A stretch of 64,000 bases of DNA from Mariniphaga sp041687255. Its GTDB lineage: Bacteria > Bacteroidota > Bacteroidia > Bacteroidales > Prolixibacteraceae. Made by a program: the position numbers and the translations under genes. Numbering within the stretch: the stretch's first letter is position 1; every line of letters begins with the position of its first letter. The notes under the pieces are model-generated. The model had not been told where the DNA came from. It ran no database searches and saw only the letters and a program-made list of their open reading frames with translations. This document shows positions 62,137 through 64,000 of the stretch, in pieces. Where the stretch lies: NCBI GenBank assembly GCA_041687255.1, contig JAWLCL010000003.1, positions 62,001 to 126,000 on the forward strand, written 5' to 3'.

Positions 62137-63372
62137 ATGCCAAAATTCAAACTTTCCATGATGATGCTTCTCCAGTACATGATGTATGCCGTTTGGTGGG
62201 TACCACTGGCGGCATACCTTACTAACCTGGAAGTGGGGAGTACCCAAAAGGCACTGATTTTGAGTTCAATGGCTATTGGCTGCATGGCATCTCCGCTGGT
62301 GGGCATGCTGGCTGACCGGTTCTGGCCGGCGCAGCAAGTGCTGGCAGGTTTAAATTTCGTGCATGGGCTTATGCTGCTGTGGGCTGGCACTGCAAACAAT
62401 CCGGATATATTATTTATCAGCTTATTATTGGCCATGCTTGCCTACATGCCGTCGTGGAGCCTTACCAGTGCCATTGCCATGGCACACCTGCCTTCGGAAG
62501 ATTTCCCAAAGGTCCGGGTGTTTGGCTCCATTGGCTGGGTGGCTTCGGGAATTTTTAGCTTTATTTTTATTAATTTTCTGAACATCGACTTCGACGGAAC
62601 CAACCTGCCATTTTACTGCGGAGCCGGTGTGAGCCTGTTTGCCGTTTTTTTCAACCTTACACTACCTGATACTCCTGCTCTGGCAAAAGGACAAAAGGCT
62701 ACCCTTATCGATGCTTTCGGGCTGAGAACGATAAAGTTGATGAAAGACCGGAATTTTTCAATTTTTATCATCTTTTCTTTTCTGTCGATGATTCCATTTG
62801 CCATGTACTTCTCCTACTTTTCAGAATTCTTGTTATACATCAATATCAAATTCATTTCCATCACCATTAACTGGGGTGTATTGGCCGAAATGGGGTTTTT
62901 ACTGCTCGTTCCGCTGGCCATTAAAAAATTCGGGCTGCGGAAAACAATGATTCTGGGCCTGGTTGCCTTATCAATTCGTTACATTTCGTTTTACATCGGT
63001 GGTGTAATTGTTCAGCTTTGGATGTATTACATTGGTATTTTAATCCACGGTCTTATTTTTGGATTCTTTTATGTGGGAGGGCAGATTTATATCGACAAAA
63101 AAGCACCACGGCATCTGAAATCGCAGGCGCAGGGATTTATTTTCCTGGTAACATTCGGAGCAGGATTACTGGTTGGCAACTTTCTCTCTGCCAAACTTAT
63201 TGATTATTATAAAACGGCTTCGGGTTATAATTGGGATGCAATATGGGGAATTACTACTTTGGCATCAGTGGTATTGTTGGCCGGATTCAGTATTCTGTTT
63301 AAAAAAATAAAAATTCAACAAAAACCTCAGAAAGTTAAAAACAGGAAACAATTAGCTATTGTAAATGATTAG
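62137..63372 (+). CDS. MFS transporter, nucleoside/sugar:H+ symporter-like
   Basis: The protein has 411 residues with about twelve membrane helices. It starts LSMMMLLQYMMYAVWWVPLA, with MLADRFWPAQQVLAGLNF (loop 2-3 Asp-Arg pair) and RVFGSIGWVASGIFSF, which are typical of the NupG/XapB-like group. In Bacteroidota loci such carriers move the released sugars across the inner membrane. It is the last gene of the locus. Confidence 0.87.
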   Translation: MPKFKLSMMMLLQYMMYAVWWVPLAAYLTNLEVGSTQKALILSSMAIGCMASPLVGMLADRFWPAQQVLAGLNFVHGLMLLWAGTANNPDILFISLLLAMLAYMPSWSLTSAIAMAHLPSEDFPKVRVFGSIGWVASGIFSFIFINFLNIDFDGTNLPFYCGAGVSLFAVFFNLTLPDTPALAKGQKATLIDAFGLRTIKLMKDRNFSIFIIFSFLSMIPFAMYFSYFSEFLLYINIKFISITINWGVLAEMGFLLLVPLAIKKFGLRKTMILGLVALSIRYISFYIGGVIVQLWMYYIGILIHGLIFGFFYVGGQIYIDKKAPRHLKSQAQGFIFLVTFGAGLLVGNFLSAKLIDYYKTASGYNWDAIWGITTLASVVLLAGFSILFKKIKIQQKPQKVKNRKQLAIVND

Positions 63373-63484
63373 AACTAAGTTCCTATAACAATTCTTACAG
63401 CAAAAAAACTGGGAAAGCAATTTAAATCAGTTGCCTATGTAAGAAAGGTGTTAATTACCAACATTCTTTCTAATAATTGCAGAT

Positions 63485-63660
63485 AGGAAAAATACCATTT
63501 TTAAGAATTGCAACCTTATTAAGGTAGTAATTTACTTATAATTAAGTATAAAAATTTGGAAAGTTGTAGAAGAAGAAAGGATAAGTTGCAACCTATTAAT
63601 AAAAAATCGCATTACTTTTCTACACTAATGATATCAATTGTTCTGGAGATTTCAAACATA
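63485..63660 (+). repeat. Long repeat LR, copy C, beside tRNA-Asn
   Basis: Landmarks GAATTGCAACCTTATTAAGG, AAAGGATAAGTTGCAACCT and ACACTAATGATATCAATTG match copies A and B. It ends at the tRNA-Asn terminator. This may be the ancestral place of LR. Confidence 0.75.
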
Positions 63661-63687
63661 AAAAAAAGAGGTCAATTTTGACCTCTT
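63661..63687 (-). terminator. tRNA-Asn terminator
   Basis: On the minus strand AAGAGGTCAA pairs with TTGACCTCTT, followed by a T run. Nearly the same hairpin occurs in the E copies at 33763, 41797 and 44965. Confidence 0.88.
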
Positions 63688-63698
63688 AGTACTGTATG

Positions 63699-63772
63699 CT
63701 CCCCAGGTAGGACTTGAACCTACGACCTACGGATTAACAGTCCGCCGCTCTAACCAACTGAGCTACTAGGGA
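63699..63772 (-). tRNA. tRNA-Asn (GTT)
   Basis: Minus-strand reading gives acceptor TCCCTAG/CTGGGGA, D-arm GCTCAGTTGGTTAGAGC, anticodon stem GCGGA/TCCGT with loop CTGTTAA (anticodon GTT, Asn), variable AGGTC and T-arm GTAGG TTCAAGT CCTAC. It is 74 bases with discriminator G; CA follows, so the full CCA is not encoded. Confidence 0.95.
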
Positions 63773-63870
63773 ATTTATATTTGTTCTCAGAACGTTTGCT
63801 TTTCAAAAGCGTTGCAAAAATAACAGCTTTTTGGGAAAGAAAAAATTTTTTTGAAAGAACTTTAATTTTT

Positions 63871-64000
63871 TTAAAACAACTTTTTGCGCTTGATTAAATA
63901 GGCCAGCAGTACCTCCCTGAAATCCTTGTTAATATCGGCTTCCGCCAGGTCAATCTTGTACTGGCCGCACTTTACCTTAAGGTCGTTGAAGTAGCTTTTT
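63871..64000 (-). CDS. C-terminal end of an unidentified protein (partial)
   Basis: The last 42 codons of a minus-strand gene enter the window: SYFNDLKVKCGQYKIDLA, then EADINKDFREVLLAYLIKRK and KLF before TAA. The frame is open to the window edge. The helical, charged sequence is not recognised. Its transcript would run toward tRNA-Asn, and the roughly 100-base AT-rich spacer between them has no clear terminator. Confidence 0.55.
   Translation of the reverse strand, partial: KSYFNDLKVKCGQYKIDLAEADINKDFREVLLAYLIKRKKLF

Overview
The window looks like a chromosome segment of a free-living, anaerobic or facultative member of the Bacteroidota, probably from the Bacteroidales/Marinilabiliales side. 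The reasons are the SusC/SusD pair with a one-protein hybrid two-component regulator (HTCS), a type IX secretion sorting tail, promoters of the TAnnTTTG (-7) type, an oxygen-sensitive glycyl radical enzyme, and low G+C with AT-rich spacers. A run of ten N at 8335-8344 shows that it is a draft scaffold.

Layout. 1-6.8 kb: end of a beta-propeller gene, an OsmC protein behind what looks like a Cys-codon attenuator, a B12-binding radical SAM enzyme, a DUF302 protein, an outer-membrane barrel and a Crp/Fnr regulator. 7.1-15.4 kb: two TetR genes sharing one operator type, and a tripartite RND pump (TolC with an extra N-terminal binding-protein-like domain, adaptor lipoprotein, permease). 15.4-22.5 kb: small mixed genes among decayed sequence (OsmC, epimerase and Fic relics). 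23-32 kb: hicAB, a DeoR-ROK-glycyl radical enzyme-activase operon on the minus strand, a Phd/YefM-YoeB pair, a Fic gene and two decayed hicB copies. 32-45 kb: alcohol dehydrogenase, FAD oxidase, an IS inserted in a repeat hairpin, a lipoprotein, an AraC-TM-TPR protein, a second YefM-YoeB pair, a DUF533 protein and more relics. 45.2-63.4 kb: a polysaccharide utilization locus with a divergent HTCS, then GH110-like alpha-galactosidase, PKD lipoprotein, SusC, SusD, T9SS-tailed propeller, sialate-O-acetylesterase-like enzyme, GH28-like beta-helix and MFS transporter. The window ends with a tRNA-Asn gene and the 3' end of another gene.

The most unusual large-scale structure is a dispersed element of about 110 bp, called E here, found about 17 times, whole or decayed, between 0.5 and 45 kb. 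It is a poly-A tract plus a hairpin of variable sequence, followed by a conserved tail (GCTCCCCTGACAGCCGG, then AAGTTGCAACCT). Read on the minus strand it resembles the 3' end of a small RNA or tRNA gene followed by an intrinsic terminator. Three copies of a longer repeat (LR) tie it to the tRNA-Asn locus at 63.5-63.8 kb. Every plus-strand toxin-antitoxin (TA) module or hicB relic ends at an E hairpin, and Fic genes or fragments lie beside several E copies. The region is therefore a graveyard and reservoir of TA cassettes.

The best single regulatory find is a 29-codon leader peptide with three consecutive Cys codons ahead of osmC. It is followed by an intrinsic terminator whose 3' arm is repeated exactly inside the leader, which is the geometry of a cysteine-responsive attenuator. 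All family assignments come from reading the sequence; no database search was run.
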